A DNA stretch of 64,000 nt from Chloroflexi bacterium 44-23 (lineage in GTDB: Bacteria > Chloroflexota > Anaerolineae > Anaerolineales > Anaerolineaceae). The stretch lies in NCBI GenBank assembly GCA_001899005.1, contig MKUW01000013.1, forward strand, positions 1 to 64,000. The letters run 5' to 3'. Numbering within the stretch: the stretch's first letter is position 1; every line of letters starts with the position of its first letter. Made by a program: the position numbers and the translations under genes. Below are positions 32,877 to 42,766 of the stretch, piece by piece. The notes under the pieces are model-generated. The model was not told the DNA's origin, searched no databases, and was given only the letters and a program-made list of their open reading frames with translations.

Positions 32877-35800
32877 ATGTCAACCCGCAAGTTTCTTAAT
32901 TTTTTTATTTCTTTTGTGGTGCTGGTCTCCATGCTTCTCGGAGGTATCAATCTTCCAGTCACCGCAAAAATTGACAGCGCGCCGGCAAAAGCCAACCCAT
33001 CTATGCCAATGGGTCCCACGGATGAGAGCAAAGTCCCACATTACTTCGGGCCATACTCTAACTATGCCAACAGCGCATTTACATTGGCTGCGGCTACCGT
33101 TTCCATCGATGGTGACGGTTCAGGTGCAACTGCCAATGCGACCGTTGGAGCAAACGGAGCTGTAACCGACATCGTCATAACCAACCCAGGGAGTGGCTAC
33201 ACCACTGCTGCCATTACTATCTCAGGTGCTGGAAGTGGAGCATCCGCTGACGCTATTATCACTTCGACAGGCGTCGTTTCCAGCGTGGTTGTTGATACGC
33301 CAGGTGCAGGTTATACGGCTCCTTCCGTGGTCTTCACTGGGCCCGCGACTTCACCCGCCACCGCAACAGCCTACGGTGGTGTTGACTCACTTGTGCTCGA
33401 TACAATTGGTGAAGGATATTCAATGCCAACGGTTGATTTTGATATGCCGGACGACCCCAACGGTACAATTGCGAAAGCCCACGTCCTTTGTGTAGAGCTT
33501 GATTGTAAGGCTGTGGCTCCGGCGACCACCGTGACGATTACAGGCTTGGTGATCGATAACCCCGGCTCAGGGTATGCGAAAGCACCCAACGTTGTCATTC
33601 GCGACGGCACGATTTTTAATCCATTGAACGATCGATTGGCTGCCGCTGCCGCCAAGCTTCGTTCAGGGCTTTCTGAGAATAACGACATCGTACCAAACAT
33701 GGTTGATATCCAGGCCATCATTAATGCGACAGCTCACGCGACAATTTCCGTTGACACCGTCATCGTTGACACCTTTGGTGCGGGGTACGCTACAGTCCCG
33801 ACGGTGGAAATCACCGACACGGGAACGCCAACTACTCTTGCGATGGCCACAGCTATCACCGATATTGGTGCAATCACTGGTTATACCAATTTGGTCGGTG
33901 GTTCTGGTTATGTCACCACTGGCGGTATCCAGAAGTTTCAGGATGGTTTGCCTATGCTCTGCATCCCCGATTTTGCAAATGGACAAACCTTCGCTGATTG
34001 CACGGACAATAATCTGGGACAGCATATTCCGATTGCAATCGCAGATACCACGACCTTTCTCGGTGCTGATTACTATGTAATTGCATTGGTGCAGCATCGC
34101 GAGCAGATGCATTCCGACCTTGCTCCGACCCTGCTGCGTGAATATGTTCAGCTTGAGACTGCAGAAAATGCCTCATGGAGTAAGCATGTAGCGTTGCAAA
34201 CCGACCTGATCGATGGAACAACTCAAAATGTTCTTATGCCAGATGGCTCTCAGGCAGTTGCGGTGGATGATCCGCATTACCTCGGACCGATCATTGTGGC
34301 CAATAAAGACCGTCCTGTCCGTGTAGTGTTTTACAACCTGCTACCGACCGGCAAGGAAGGCGATCTGTTCCTCCCCGTGGATACGACATTCATGGGCTCT
34401 GGGATGGGACCGATGGACATGACCGCCCCGATGGATGAAGGCTCCGTCATGGATATGGTTCGCAACCCGATGTGCGGTGAAGCTGACCGCACTGACATGA
34501 CGCGTATGGATTGTTTCGCGGAGAGCCGTGCCACCCTGCACCTTCATGGCGGTATCACCCCCTGGATTTCGGATGGAGCTCCACATCAGTGGATTACCCC
34601 GGCGAATGAGCTGACCGGTTGGCCGCAAGGCGTCGCAGTAAGAGATGTCCCGGACATGGTGGGAACCAGTTTGCCTGCTGGCGTACCCGATTGCTCTGCT
34701 GATGACGACGGCTGCATGACTTTCTACTACACCAACCAGCAGTCAGCACGCTTGATGTTCTACCACGATCATTCTTGGGGCATTACCCGCCTGAATGTCT
34801 ACGCCGGTGAAGCTGCTGGTTACATGATAACGGATGAAACCGAGCAAAGACTGATGGCCCCGGGTGGTCCTCTGGCCGACGTTGGTCTTGGTATACCGTT
34901 AATTATCCAAGACCGCACATATTTACCAAGCCCCGCCCAGGTAGCAGAGCAGGACCCAACATGGGACACCTCTCGCTGGGGTGGTGAAGGCAACTTGTGG
35001 TACGAACATGTCTATATGCCTGCCCAGAATCCGGCAGATCCGAGTGGTATGAGCTCTTTTGGTCGCTGGATGTACGGCCCCTGGTTCTGGCCGCCGGTTA
35101 CACCGGAATTTGGTCCGATCGCCAATCCTTACTACAACATGGATCCGGCGACCAACTTCACAACGCCATTGTCAGTTCCCTGTAACCTGGATGACCCGAC
35201 TACCTGGCAGTACCTGAGTGACCCGTACTGTGAACCTCCTCAAATCCCAGGTACGCCGAATAACTCGGCTGGGATGGAGCAGTTCAATGACACTCCGATC
35301 GTCAATGGTACGGCCTATCCAACCGTTACTTTAGACCCCAAATCCTACCGCTTCCGTATCCTGAATGCGGCCAATGACCGCTTCTGGAACCTGCAATGGT
35401 ACGTGGCTGATCCGAATACCGCCAGTACTTCTTTGAACGCTAATGGTGAATTAATTGGGGGAACGGAAGTTGCACTGAACCCGGCCGAAGTGGCTGCCGC
35501 TCAAACTGACTTGAATCTCGTTCCAAATCCACTCACGAGTGTCATTGACAATTCGACTGGTCTTCCCGTCGACCTCAATGGTCCTGACTGGATCCAGATT
35601 GGCACAGAAGGCGGTTTCCTGCCGGCACCCGTCGTGGTGGATGGTCAACAGGTGGCGACTTATATCACGGATCCAACCCGTTTTGATGTGGGTAACGTGG
35701 ATAAGCACTCCATGCTGCTAGCCCCGGCTGAACGTGCTGACGTGATCGTCGACTTTTCGAAGTTTGCCGGCCAGACTTTGATACTCTACAATGATGCTCC

Positions 35801-38426
35801 TGCGGCTTTCCCTGCCCGTGTTCCAGCATATGACTACTATACGGGTGGTCCAGACCAGAGCCCAGCAGGTGCACCTTCAACTCTGCCTGGTTACGGCCCA
35901 AATACCCGTACGATCATGCAGGTCAAAATTGCAGCTGCCGTCCCGGCACCCGCCTACAACTTGACCGCGTTGCGAAATGCATTTTCTCATAAAGCTGACG
36001 GTTCAGGTGTGTTCGAATCGGGCCAAAACCCGGTGATTGTCGGGCAGGCAGGTTACAATTCCGCCTACGGCGCCAGTTTCATTGCCGGGGGTGATTGCAC
36101 AAACGCCTCCGGAACCAACAAATGTGACGGATTTGCGCGCATCCACCAACAGGGCGGCGACACGTTCCGATTCGATACATTGCTGGGGTCACAAATCGGC
36201 ATAACGATTCAACCAAAAGCGCTGCACGATGAGATGAACTCCTCCAACTTCGAACCGTTTGGACGCATGTCCGGAAATCTTGGCGTCGAGGTTGTGCCTG
36301 CTGACCCCGTACTGCAAAATGTGGTGCTCCTCCCGTTCGTTAACCCGCCAACCGAGATCTTTGATGGCACCAACCTGCCAACTACCGATACGATCACTCC
36401 GATCAGTACGATGCCGGACGGCACCCAGATCTGGAAGTTCACCCATAACGGCGTTGACACCCACCCGATCCACTTCCACTTGTACGATGTACAATTGCTC
36501 AACCGGGTCACCTGGGATAATATCATCATCCCACCTGATGCCAGCGAGCTCGGCTGGAAGGACACTGTCCGTGTCAGCCCGCTGGAAGATACTTACTTTG
36601 CCATCCGGCCGATCATCTATGTCCTGCCTTGGGAAATCCCCAACAGCGTCCGTCCCCTCAACCCAATGATGCCAATTGGGGACACGACCATGTTCAATCC
36701 CACGGATATAAATGGTAACAATGCCCCAATTGTCAACTCCCTTGTCAATTTTGGATGGGAGTACATGATGCACTGTCATATCCTTTCTCACGAAGAGATG
36801 GATATGATGCGACCGGTTTTAGTAGCTATGCCTCCGCTTGCACCGGACAATTTAACTTACAATTTCATCGGAAGCGGAAACTCAACCCGGGTAATGCTAA
36901 CCTGGAATGATAATTCCATTACAGAGACTGCATTCGTAGTTCAAAGGTCGGCAGACAGCGGCCTTACTTGGGTGGACCTGACCAGGATGATATCTCCACT
37001 GGATCAGCCCAATACTCATCGAGTAGGGCTCACCTACACGGATATGACTTACAATCCCAACAACAGCTACTATTATCGGGTTGTCGCAGAAAACTCAGTC
37101 GGCTATGGAGGTTCTTACCCGGGTCTAACGGTCAAGTCGATGACAGCCAACTTGGCTGTCGCTGGTGCGCCTCTCACGCCACCATCCGGTTTGTCTGCAA
37201 GGGTGTATCCAGGACCTGTGGTTAGATTAACTTGGACGGACAATACAACAAATGAAACTGGATTCGTGATTATGCGCTCTATTAATGGTGGAGCGTTCAC
37301 CGAATTGGCTACACCTGGACCTCGTAACGGAACAGGTTCAGTAGCTTACGTTGACAACACAGTTGTAGGTGGCAACATGTATGCCTACATGGTAGCTGCC
37401 ACGAATGGCTCTACCACCTCCGCATACTCGAACACCGCCACTGTCAATCTTGAGTTACCGTTAGCTCCGTCCAATCTGACTGCTACCACCATTCGGCGTG
37501 GGAATCAAGAACGAGTGATCTTAACCTGGACCGATCTCGCTACCAACGAAACCGGTTACACCGTTCAATGGTCAGACACAGCAGCCTTTACTACAATCTT
37601 AAGTTCTACAGATATGGGAGCGAATGCCACCAGGTACATCACCCGCAACATCGATCGCCAGATATGGTATTTCCGTATCCGGGCATTCAACGGCATAGGA
37701 CAATCGGCGTGGGTTACCACGGGGGCGATTGCTCCGGCTGAAGTTGTAACTGACTCCATACCCGTCAACTTAATTTTTATGGATGATTTTACCGATAACC
37801 TGGCCGCTTGGACGGGCATGGTTGGTAATGTAGCGCTAAGCCCTCTCGCAGCAATGGGGGATGTGGAAGGCCAAGGCTTGTTAGCAACTTTGGGTAGTGT
37901 TAGTGATCCAGTGCCTGCTGACGAAGACTCACCAGCGTACGTCTACCATCAAAGTCTCTCACTTTCATCCAATCTTGCCAGCTTCTACTTCAACCCCAAT
38001 GGTGTCTTAACAGGAATCGAACCGGTTGACATCTACACTGGGCTTGATGAAAACGGCGATGAAGTATTTGGTGTTCAGTATCAGCATACGGCTGATGCGC
38101 CTACGGATTATTTTGTGCGTGCCTGGGCTTTGACTGAAACCGGAGAAGTCTATACAGACTGGGCACCAATTGCCAATGCAGAACAGTATTTGGAGGTTGA
38201 TTGGCAGTCAGGCTTATTATCCACTTTGAACCTGTATGTTGAAGATAGTGTGGTAGCTTGGGTAACCGCTGATACTGACATGGATGAGGTAGTTGAAGTC
38301 CGGCTCGGACCCTCCCGAGGAGCAGATGAGACTTTATCCGGGACGATGTACTTTGACGAGTTTATCTCCTTGAGTAGTACAGACGCAATGCCATTCACAA
38401 TCTACATGCCGGTACTGGTGAGATAA
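32877..38426 (+). CDS. Giant secreted multicopper oxidase with fibronectin III domains
   Basis: The 1849-residue protein has a signal peptide (ATG 32877 behind AAGGAG; hydrophobic ~10-28). Residues ~60-330 hold degenerate repeats built on NPGSGY/GAGY turns. The oxidase region (~400-1315) carries all four copper motifs: HLH at 555-557, HDH at 630-632, HPIHFH at 1196-1201 and HCHILSHEEMDM starting at 1299, with axial Met 1310. Three fibronectin III domains (~1320-1620) and a lectin-like tail ending MPVLVR follow. Laccase/CueO enzymes are usually 450-700 residues, so this one has large surface-display additions. It oxidises phenols, Cu(I), Mn(II) or another reductant outside the cell (substrate unknown). 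A subtilisin gene follows 81 bp later. Confidence 0.88.
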   Translation: MSTRKFLNFFISFVVLVSMLLGGINLPVTAKIDSAPAKANPSMPMGPTDESKVPHYFGPYSNYANSAFTLAAATVSIDGDGSGATANATVGANGAVTDIVITNPGSGYTTAAITISGAGSGASADAIITSTGVVSSVVVDTPGAGYTAPSVVFTGPATSPATATAYGGVDSLVLDTIGEGYSMPTVDFDMPDDPNGTIAKAHVLCVELDCKAVAPATTVTITGLVIDNPGSGYAKAPNVVIRDGTIFNPLNDRLAAAAAKLRSGLSENNDIVPNMVDIQAIINATAHATISVDTVIVDTFGAGYATVPTVEITDTGTPTTLAMATAITDIGAITGYTNLVGGSGYVTTGGIQKFQDGLPMLCIPDFANGQTFADCTDNNLGQHIPIAIADTTTFLGADYYVIALVQHREQMHSDLAPTLLREYVQLETAENASWSKHVALQTDLIDGTTQNVLMPDGSQAVAVDDPHYLGPIIVANKDRPVRVVFYNLLPTGKEGDLFLPVDTTFMGSGMGPMDMTAPMDEGSVMDMVRNPMCGEADRTDMTRMDCFAESRATLHLHGGITPWISDGAPHQWITPANELTGWPQGVAVRDVPDMVGTSLPAGVPDCSADDDGCMTFYYTNQQSARLMFYHDHSWGITRLNVYAGEAAGYMITDETEQRLMAPGGPLADVGLGIPLIIQDRTYLPSPAQVAEQDPTWDTSRWGGEGNLWYEHVYMPAQNPADPSGMSSFGRWMYGPWFWPPVTPEFGPIANPYYNMDPATNFTTPLSVPCNLDDPTTWQYLSDPYCEPPQIPGTPNNSAGMEQFNDTPIVNGTAYPTVTLDPKSYRFRILNAANDRFWNLQWYVADPNTASTSLNANGELIGGTEVALNPAEVAAAQTDLNLVPNPLTSVIDNSTGLPVDLNGPDWIQIGTEGGFLPAPVVVDGQQVATYITDPTRFDVGNVDKHSMLLAPAERADVIVDFSKFAGQTLILYNDAPAAFPARVPAYDYYTGGPDQSPAGAPSTLPGYGPNTRTIMQVKIAAAVPAPAYNLTALRNAFSHKADGSGVFESGQNPVIVGQAGYNSAYGASFIAGGDCTNASGTNKCDGFARIHQQGGDTFRFDTLLGSQIGITIQPKALHDEMNSSNFEPFGRMSGNLGVEVVPADPVLQNVVLLPFVNPPTEIFDGTNLPTTDTITPISTMPDGTQIWKFTHNGVDTHPIHFHLYDVQLLNRVTWDNIIIPPDASELGWKDTVRVSPLEDTYFAIRPIIYVLPWEIPNSVRPLNPMMPIGDTTMFNPTDINGNNAPIVNSLVNFGWEYMMHCHILSHEEMDMMRPVLVAMPPLAPDNLTYNFIGSGNSTRVMLTWNDNSITETAFVVQRSADSGLTWVDLTRMISPLDQPNTHRVGLTYTDMTYNPNNSYYYRVVAENSVGYGGSYPGLTVKSMTANLAVAGAPLTPPSGLSARVYPGPVVRLTWTDNTTNETGFVIMRSINGGAFTELATPGPRNGTGSVAYVDNTVVGGNMYAYMVAATNGSTTSAYSNTATVNLELPLAPSNLTATTIRRGNQERVILTWTDLATNETGYTVQWSDTAAFTTILSSTDMGANATRYITRNIDRQIWYFRIRAFNGIGQSAWVTTGAIAPAEVVTDSIPVNLIFMDDFTDNLAAWTGMVGNVALSPLAAMGDVEGQGLLATLGSVSDPVPADEDSPAYVYHQSLSLSSNLASFYFNPNGVLTGIEPVDIYTGLDENGDEVFGVQYQHTADAPTDYFVRAWALTETGEVYTDWAPIANAEQYLEVDWQSGLLSTLNLYVEDSVVAWVTADTDMDEVVEVRLGPSRGADETLSGTMYFDEFISLSSTDAMPFTIYMPVLVR

Positions 38427-38452
38427 ACAGCTATCGGTAAGAATCAAAAGAC

Positions 38453-38488
38453 TCCCCCTGGAGGCCAATTGACCGGTTTCCAGGGGGA
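38453..38488 (+). repeat. Hairpin between oxidase and subtilisin genes
   Basis: Perfect 10-bp arms TCCCCCTGGA (38453-38462) and TCCAGGGGGA (38479-38488) enclose a 16-base loop. No T-run follows. It lies just upstream of the GGAGA ribosome-binding site of the subtilisin gene, so it could protect the upstream message or limit downstream translation. Confidence 0.6.
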
Positions 38489-38507
38489 AATCAATGGAGA
38501 ATATCCT

Positions 38508-40721
38508 ATGCATAGAAAATGCATCCGGGGCTGGTTCAGTTTTGTACGGGAACCGCACCTCAGGCGTATTTCTCATCAACATCGCCTTCTTTTCATTCTC
38601 TGTTTAATGGGATTGCTTTTGTCGATCAGGATGCTACCAGTGACTGGGGCACCGATACCTGCGCTAACCCCAGCCGCGGCTGATTCAGGAGAAAAGGTGG
38701 AATTAAGGCTGGATGCAAAGATCAAAGCACGACTCTCCGAGCTTGCTCCAGGCGAGCTGGTTTCAGTGATTGTGATGATGAAGACTGGGGATATCCCGCA
38801 GCTTGATGTGTTCACAACCCCAGGTGTGAGATCACCGGAACAAATGATCAGGTCATTGCAAGCCACAGCGGAAGCTACTCAGGTGGATATCAATCAATTC
38901 TTAGTCAACAAGCGCTCCATTGGAATAGCTGCAAACATTCAACATTTTTGGATCATCAACGGTTTCTCGCTGCAGGCGACAGCAGAGATGATTCAAGACC
39001 TGGTTGCTCGCCCGGATGTAGCCCAGGTAATTTTGGAAGAGACTTTCCAGGCGCCGGTTTATGATCGGACGCTGCAATCAGGGTGGGACAACCTGGGAAG
39101 AATTGATGCACCCGCTATGTGGGCAATGGGTTTCAAAGGCCAGGGAATTGTAGTGGCAAACCTGGATACCGGTGTCGACGTGTCCCAACCGGAGTTGTCG
39201 GCTCAATGGAGGGGAGGTAATAATAGTTGGTATGATCCCTACGGAAAACATCACAGCCCCACTGACTTACCGGCAAGCTGTACCAGTAGCGGGCATGGAA
39301 CCGCTACCATGGGGGTCATGCTAGGGAAGACGGTTGGGGTAGCCCCAGATGCACAGTGGATTGCTGCTAAAATTTTTGATGACAATTGCAGCGCGACCAC
39401 CACCGGCATATTGCTAGGTTTTGAATGGCTGTTGGACCCGGATGGCAATCCAGGCACACCCGATGCCCCCCAGGTGGTCAACAGCTCCTGGGGAGGGACA
39501 ACTCCTTCCTGTGGGGATCAAGACCCAACCGGGAAATACATCTTCCAACCCGCTCTGCAGACCTTGCGTGCTGCCGGGATCTTGCCGGTCTTCTCGGCAG
39601 GCAACAGCGGTGCCAGCGGAGATGGCAGCAGTACCTACCCGGGGAACTACCCGGAAGCCTTTCCGGTTGGCGCGACCGACAGTATGGACATAGTCGCCAG
39701 TTATAGTGCCCGCGGCCCGAACTATTGTGTTTATCCACCGGGTACCTATCCTGAGCTCTCTGCGCCGGGATCAGCTATCTACACTGCCGGTTTAGGGAAT
39801 ACATATAGAACACTGAACGGCACTTCATTCGCTGCTCCGCATGTTGCTGGCTCGCTAGCTTTGTTGCTAAGCGCTTTTCCCAGTGGGTTGTCCATACAGC
39901 AGCAAGAATCTGCGCTGGTACTTTCAGCCGTAGACCTGGGAGCACTCGGGCCAGATGACAGCTACGGCTATGGCCGCCTTGATGTAATGGCAGCCTACCA
40001 ATGGCTGTTAAGTCATCCAGACCCAATCACTGTGTCTTCCATATTATCTCCTTCCACGATCAGTGAAAGCGCTGATTCGATGTCCTTAACGCTCAATCTC
40101 AACCAGACTTCCTTTAGACCGATCACAGTTTCTTCTGCAGCATCCGTGGGGACAGCCACTGCGGGTGTTGATTACATCCTGCCAGATCCGATCACCTTTA
40201 ATCCGGGAGATACCCAACAAATCGTGTTGATCCCGATCCTGAACGATTTGCTGCCCGAATCTGATGAGACCATCAAGATCAAATTGATTTTGCCGGATAT
40301 TGCCATCCCTGCAAACCCTCAAGATCTAACTGCGGTTATCCAGGATGATGATATCCAGGTAGGTTTCGAAACCATCGATTCGGTGGTGAATGAAACGGAT
40401 GGTAGAATCTTGATTTATGTCCTGCGCACAGGAGGAATGAGCTTTCCGGCTGCCGTGGACTACCAGATTACGGGCGGGACAGCCGTCATGGGGGTGGATT
40501 ACCTGCTACAGAATGGTCAGGTCATCTTCGCACCCGGCGAATTACAAAAACCGATCTCAGTGATCCTTTTTCATGATAATATGCCAAGTTCAAATAAAAC
40601 GCTATCCCTGGCTTTAGCCCGCCCGGACCCGATCTCCGTGCAGTTGGTAGACTCTGACATGAACCTGACCATACAGAACGTTGATCCTTGGCTGACCATG
40701 CTGCCGATCATAAGCCGCTAA
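38508..40721 (+). CDS. Secreted subtilisin-like (S8) protease with Calx-beta domains
   Basis: The 737-residue protein has a signal/anchor helix (~30-50), an inhibitor-like propeptide (~60-185), and an S8 catalytic domain. The triad is D220 (NLDTGVD), H263 (SGHGTA) and S440 (NGTSFAAPH), with the oxyanion N325 (VNSSWGG). The last ~230 residues are two Calx-beta-type beta-sandwich domains (ITVSSAASVGTATAGVDYIL, and AVDYQITGGTAVMGVDYLLQ). The chain ends LPIISR. The start at ATG 38508 has GGAGA upstream; a longer frame at 38469 crosses the hairpin. It probably forms an operon with the multicopper oxidase and may process surface proteins or feed on external protein. Confidence 0.9.
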   Translation: MHRKCIRGWFSFVREPHLRRISHQHRLLFILCLMGLLLSIRMLPVTGAPIPALTPAAADSGEKVELRLDAKIKARLSELAPGELVSVIVMMKTGDIPQLDVFTTPGVRSPEQMIRSLQATAEATQVDINQFLVNKRSIGIAANIQHFWIINGFSLQATAEMIQDLVARPDVAQVILEETFQAPVYDRTLQSGWDNLGRIDAPAMWAMGFKGQGIVVANLDTGVDVSQPELSAQWRGGNNSWYDPYGKHHSPTDLPASCTSSGHGTATMGVMLGKTVGVAPDAQWIAAKIFDDNCSATTTGILLGFEWLLDPDGNPGTPDAPQVVNSSWGGTTPSCGDQDPTGKYIFQPALQTLRAAGILPVFSAGNSGASGDGSSTYPGNYPEAFPVGATDSMDIVASYSARGPNYCVYPPGTYPELSAPGSAIYTAGLGNTYRTLNGTSFAAPHVAGSLALLLSAFPSGLSIQQQESALVLSAVDLGALGPDDSYGYGRLDVMAAYQWLLSHPDPITVSSILSPSTISESADSMSLTLNLNQTSFRPITVSSAASVGTATAGVDYILPDPITFNPGDTQQIVLIPILNDLLPESDETIKIKLILPDIAIPANPQDLTAVIQDDDIQVGFETIDSVVNETDGRILIYVLRTGGMSFPAAVDYQITGGTAVMGVDYLLQNGQVIFAPGELQKPISVILFHDNMPSSNKTLSLALARPDPISVQLVDSDMNLTIQNVDPWLTMLPIISR

Positions 40722-41049
40722 TTAAGCCAATATGGAATTGTAATGATGCGTTAGCCGGTTTTCTATAAGCAGACATTTGTGACCATTCAGGGTTCTTGAA
40801 GAGTAATCTGTAGGTTTTACCGGCAAATATATCTGCGGCATTTTTCGGATTGGTTTCTCGTCCTCGTTATCCAGTTCATCCACTAGAACTACCGCATCCC
40901 TGAATGCAAAGTCAGGTTGTGCCAGGTAAGCATTTTTGAGGGCAGTCAGAAAACCTGTCAGGCGATAGTTAGTAAATATAATATTACGGGTTCCAAGAAG
41001 ATATGCATTCTCTTGATTATCGTTAAAGTCAGATGAACCACGACAATTT
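40722..41049 (-). pseudogene. Possible degraded gene fragment
   Basis: A minus-strand frame of ~109 codons is open between a TGA at 41052-41050 and the TAA at 40724-40722. It reads like coding sequence (ENAYLLGTRNIIFTNYRLTG, then FAFRDAVVLVDELDNEDEK, and TLNGHKCLLIENRL). It has no usable start near its beginning and no ribosome-binding site, so it would be the 3' end of a lost gene. I do not recognise the family. A chance open frame cannot be excluded. Confidence 0.3.
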
Positions 41050-41052
41050 CAC

Positions 41053-41414
41053 TACTAAAGATATCAACCACTTTAATCAGAAATCTGTCTTTGTGTTCAA
41101 CCGCTGCCAGATTAAAATTTTATTTGAACCAACAAATATAAAAGAGCTTCAAAAAATCCTTCACCTATCCATCAGAATTGCTAGAGGAGTAAAATATAAC
41201 TCATTACACCGAAAGCTTGGTTCTGTTCTACAGCAACTTTTCCAATTCATAAGGCGAATATATAATATGGGGCAACGTTGTGCATGCTGCTGAGTTTGCG
41301 ATTGCGTCAGGCAGAGGAAGTATTTAAGTAACGATCAATATAGGTTATAGAGTTCGAAGATAGTATACATTCACATTAAAATAATTAATTTGATTTTTTC
41401 GAAGAAGGTGTATC
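41053..41414. other. Intergenic region before the LLM oxidoreductase
   Basis: This is an AT-rich stretch without a convincing gene. An 86-codon plus-strand frame starting at 41033 has a random-looking product and no ribosome-binding site. GAAGAAGG precedes the start at 41415. Confidence 0.45.
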
Positions 41415-42299
41415 ATGAATATTGGATTACAAATCCCATCATTTAAATTCCCTGGCGGAACGATTGCAATTCGTCCCAAACTGAAAGAAATTGTCACAAC
41501 AGCTGAGGAGGCAGGTTTCTATAGCCTCTGGGTAATGGATCATTACTATCAAATCAAGGGATTATTCGGAGAAGCATACAATGACCCGATGCTGGAAAGC
41601 TATACCACGCTTGGTTTTTTTGCAGGATTAACAGAAAAAGCCTATCTTGGTGTGCTGGTAACAGGTGTTATTTATCGCCATCCCTCCGTTTTGATGAAAA
41701 TGGTCAACACACTCGATATACTCTCTGGCGGTCGTGCGTATTTTGGAATTGGCGCGGCATGGTATGAAGAAGAAGCCAAAGGCTACGGGATCCCTTATCC
41801 TTCAACATCAGAACGTTTCGAGAAACTGGAGGACAATCTTAAATTAGCAAAAGCTCTCTGGGATGGGGATGAGGTCTCTTTTGCAGGTAAGCATGTTTCT
41901 ACCCCTTTGATTACCAATAACCCCCGTCCGATTTCCAACCCGCATCCACGCATCATGATTGGCGGTACAGGCCCAAAAAAGACACTGCGATTGGTTGCTC
42001 AATATGCGGATGCCTGCAATATTGGTGCTTGGGAAGGCACAGAAAACATGCAAAAAGCACTCGACAACCTCAAAGAACATTGTCAGTCCCTGGGACGAGA
42101 TTACGACGCAATTGAGAAAACATGCCTTTATTCAGTAAATCTATCCGGAGATGATACCGCCGGTAGTATCATCAAGAATGCTCAAGGGTTGTCTGAGATG
42201 GGCTTTACTCATGTGATTTTTAATATGCCGGATGTCTACAAAGAAACTACGCTCAAAACCTTCGCAGAAGAAATTATCCCTGCAACTGCCGGTTTCTGA
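41415..42299 (+). CDS. LLM-class (F420-dependent type) oxidoreductase
   Basis: The 294-residue luciferase-like TIM-barrel protein has the motifs AEEAGFYSLWVMDHYYQI, VLVTGVIYRHPSVLMKMVNT, LDILSGGRAYFGIGAAWYEEEA and PHPRIMIGGTGPKKTLRLVAQ-type segments. These fit F420-dependent oxidoreductases better than bacterial luciferase or FMN monooxygenases. The substrate is unknown. It stands alone, with ~470 bp of empty sequence behind it. Confidence 0.87.
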   Translation: MNIGLQIPSFKFPGGTIAIRPKLKEIVTTAEEAGFYSLWVMDHYYQIKGLFGEAYNDPMLESYTTLGFFAGLTEKAYLGVLVTGVIYRHPSVLMKMVNTLDILSGGRAYFGIGAAWYEEEAKGYGIPYPSTSERFEKLEDNLKLAKALWDGDEVSFAGKHVSTPLITNNPRPISNPHPRIMIGGTGPKKTLRLVAQYADACNIGAWEGTENMQKALDNLKEHCQSLGRDYDAIEKTCLYSVNLSGDDTAGSIIKNAQGLSEMGFTHVIFNMPDVYKETTLKTFAEEIIPATAGF

Positions 42300-42766
42300 A
42301 GATAAAATTCTAAAGTTTGCGCCGGGATGTTACTTAACTGGGATATTTGGATCGGAAATGTAGCCAAAGCTGTGATTATTTTACTAGCCGACAACCCAGA
42401 CTCCTGTTACCCGCCCGATTGACTGCCAAAGCAGTTCTGCTGCCTTGTGAATTGGTGTCCCGGATCCTGCCTGTTACCACTTAAAAATACCTAAGTTCCG
42501 CTCTCTTTTAAAGAGCATCAAAGAGTCCAGAAATCTTCAGACGGGAAGCTGATTTTTCTCTCAACAAGAGCTATCAGTTTCCAAACCCTCTACCAAACCA
42601 ATCGGTATGCAGGTGGCAAAGCGCTTTCAGGCTGGTAACAAATCAAAACTGAAACCAGAATTCACCTCATTCTTGACGAACAAATTCGGCTGTCTTCTCA
42701 TACGGCTAGTTTCCATAGATTTACTGAATGACGGCATATTTTTCTGCACATTAATTACCGTTCATT
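42300..42766. other. Intergenic region between convergent genes
   Basis: No gene is seen. ATTAATT/AATTAAT arms near 42750-42775 could form a weak AT-rich hairpin at the end of the glycosyltransferase gene; no T-run accompanies it. Confidence 0.4.

Noticed and set aside
41033..41293. 86-codon plus-strand open frame
   Set aside because: No ribosome-binding site, random composition, overlaps the better minus-strand coding-like fragment, and no motif.
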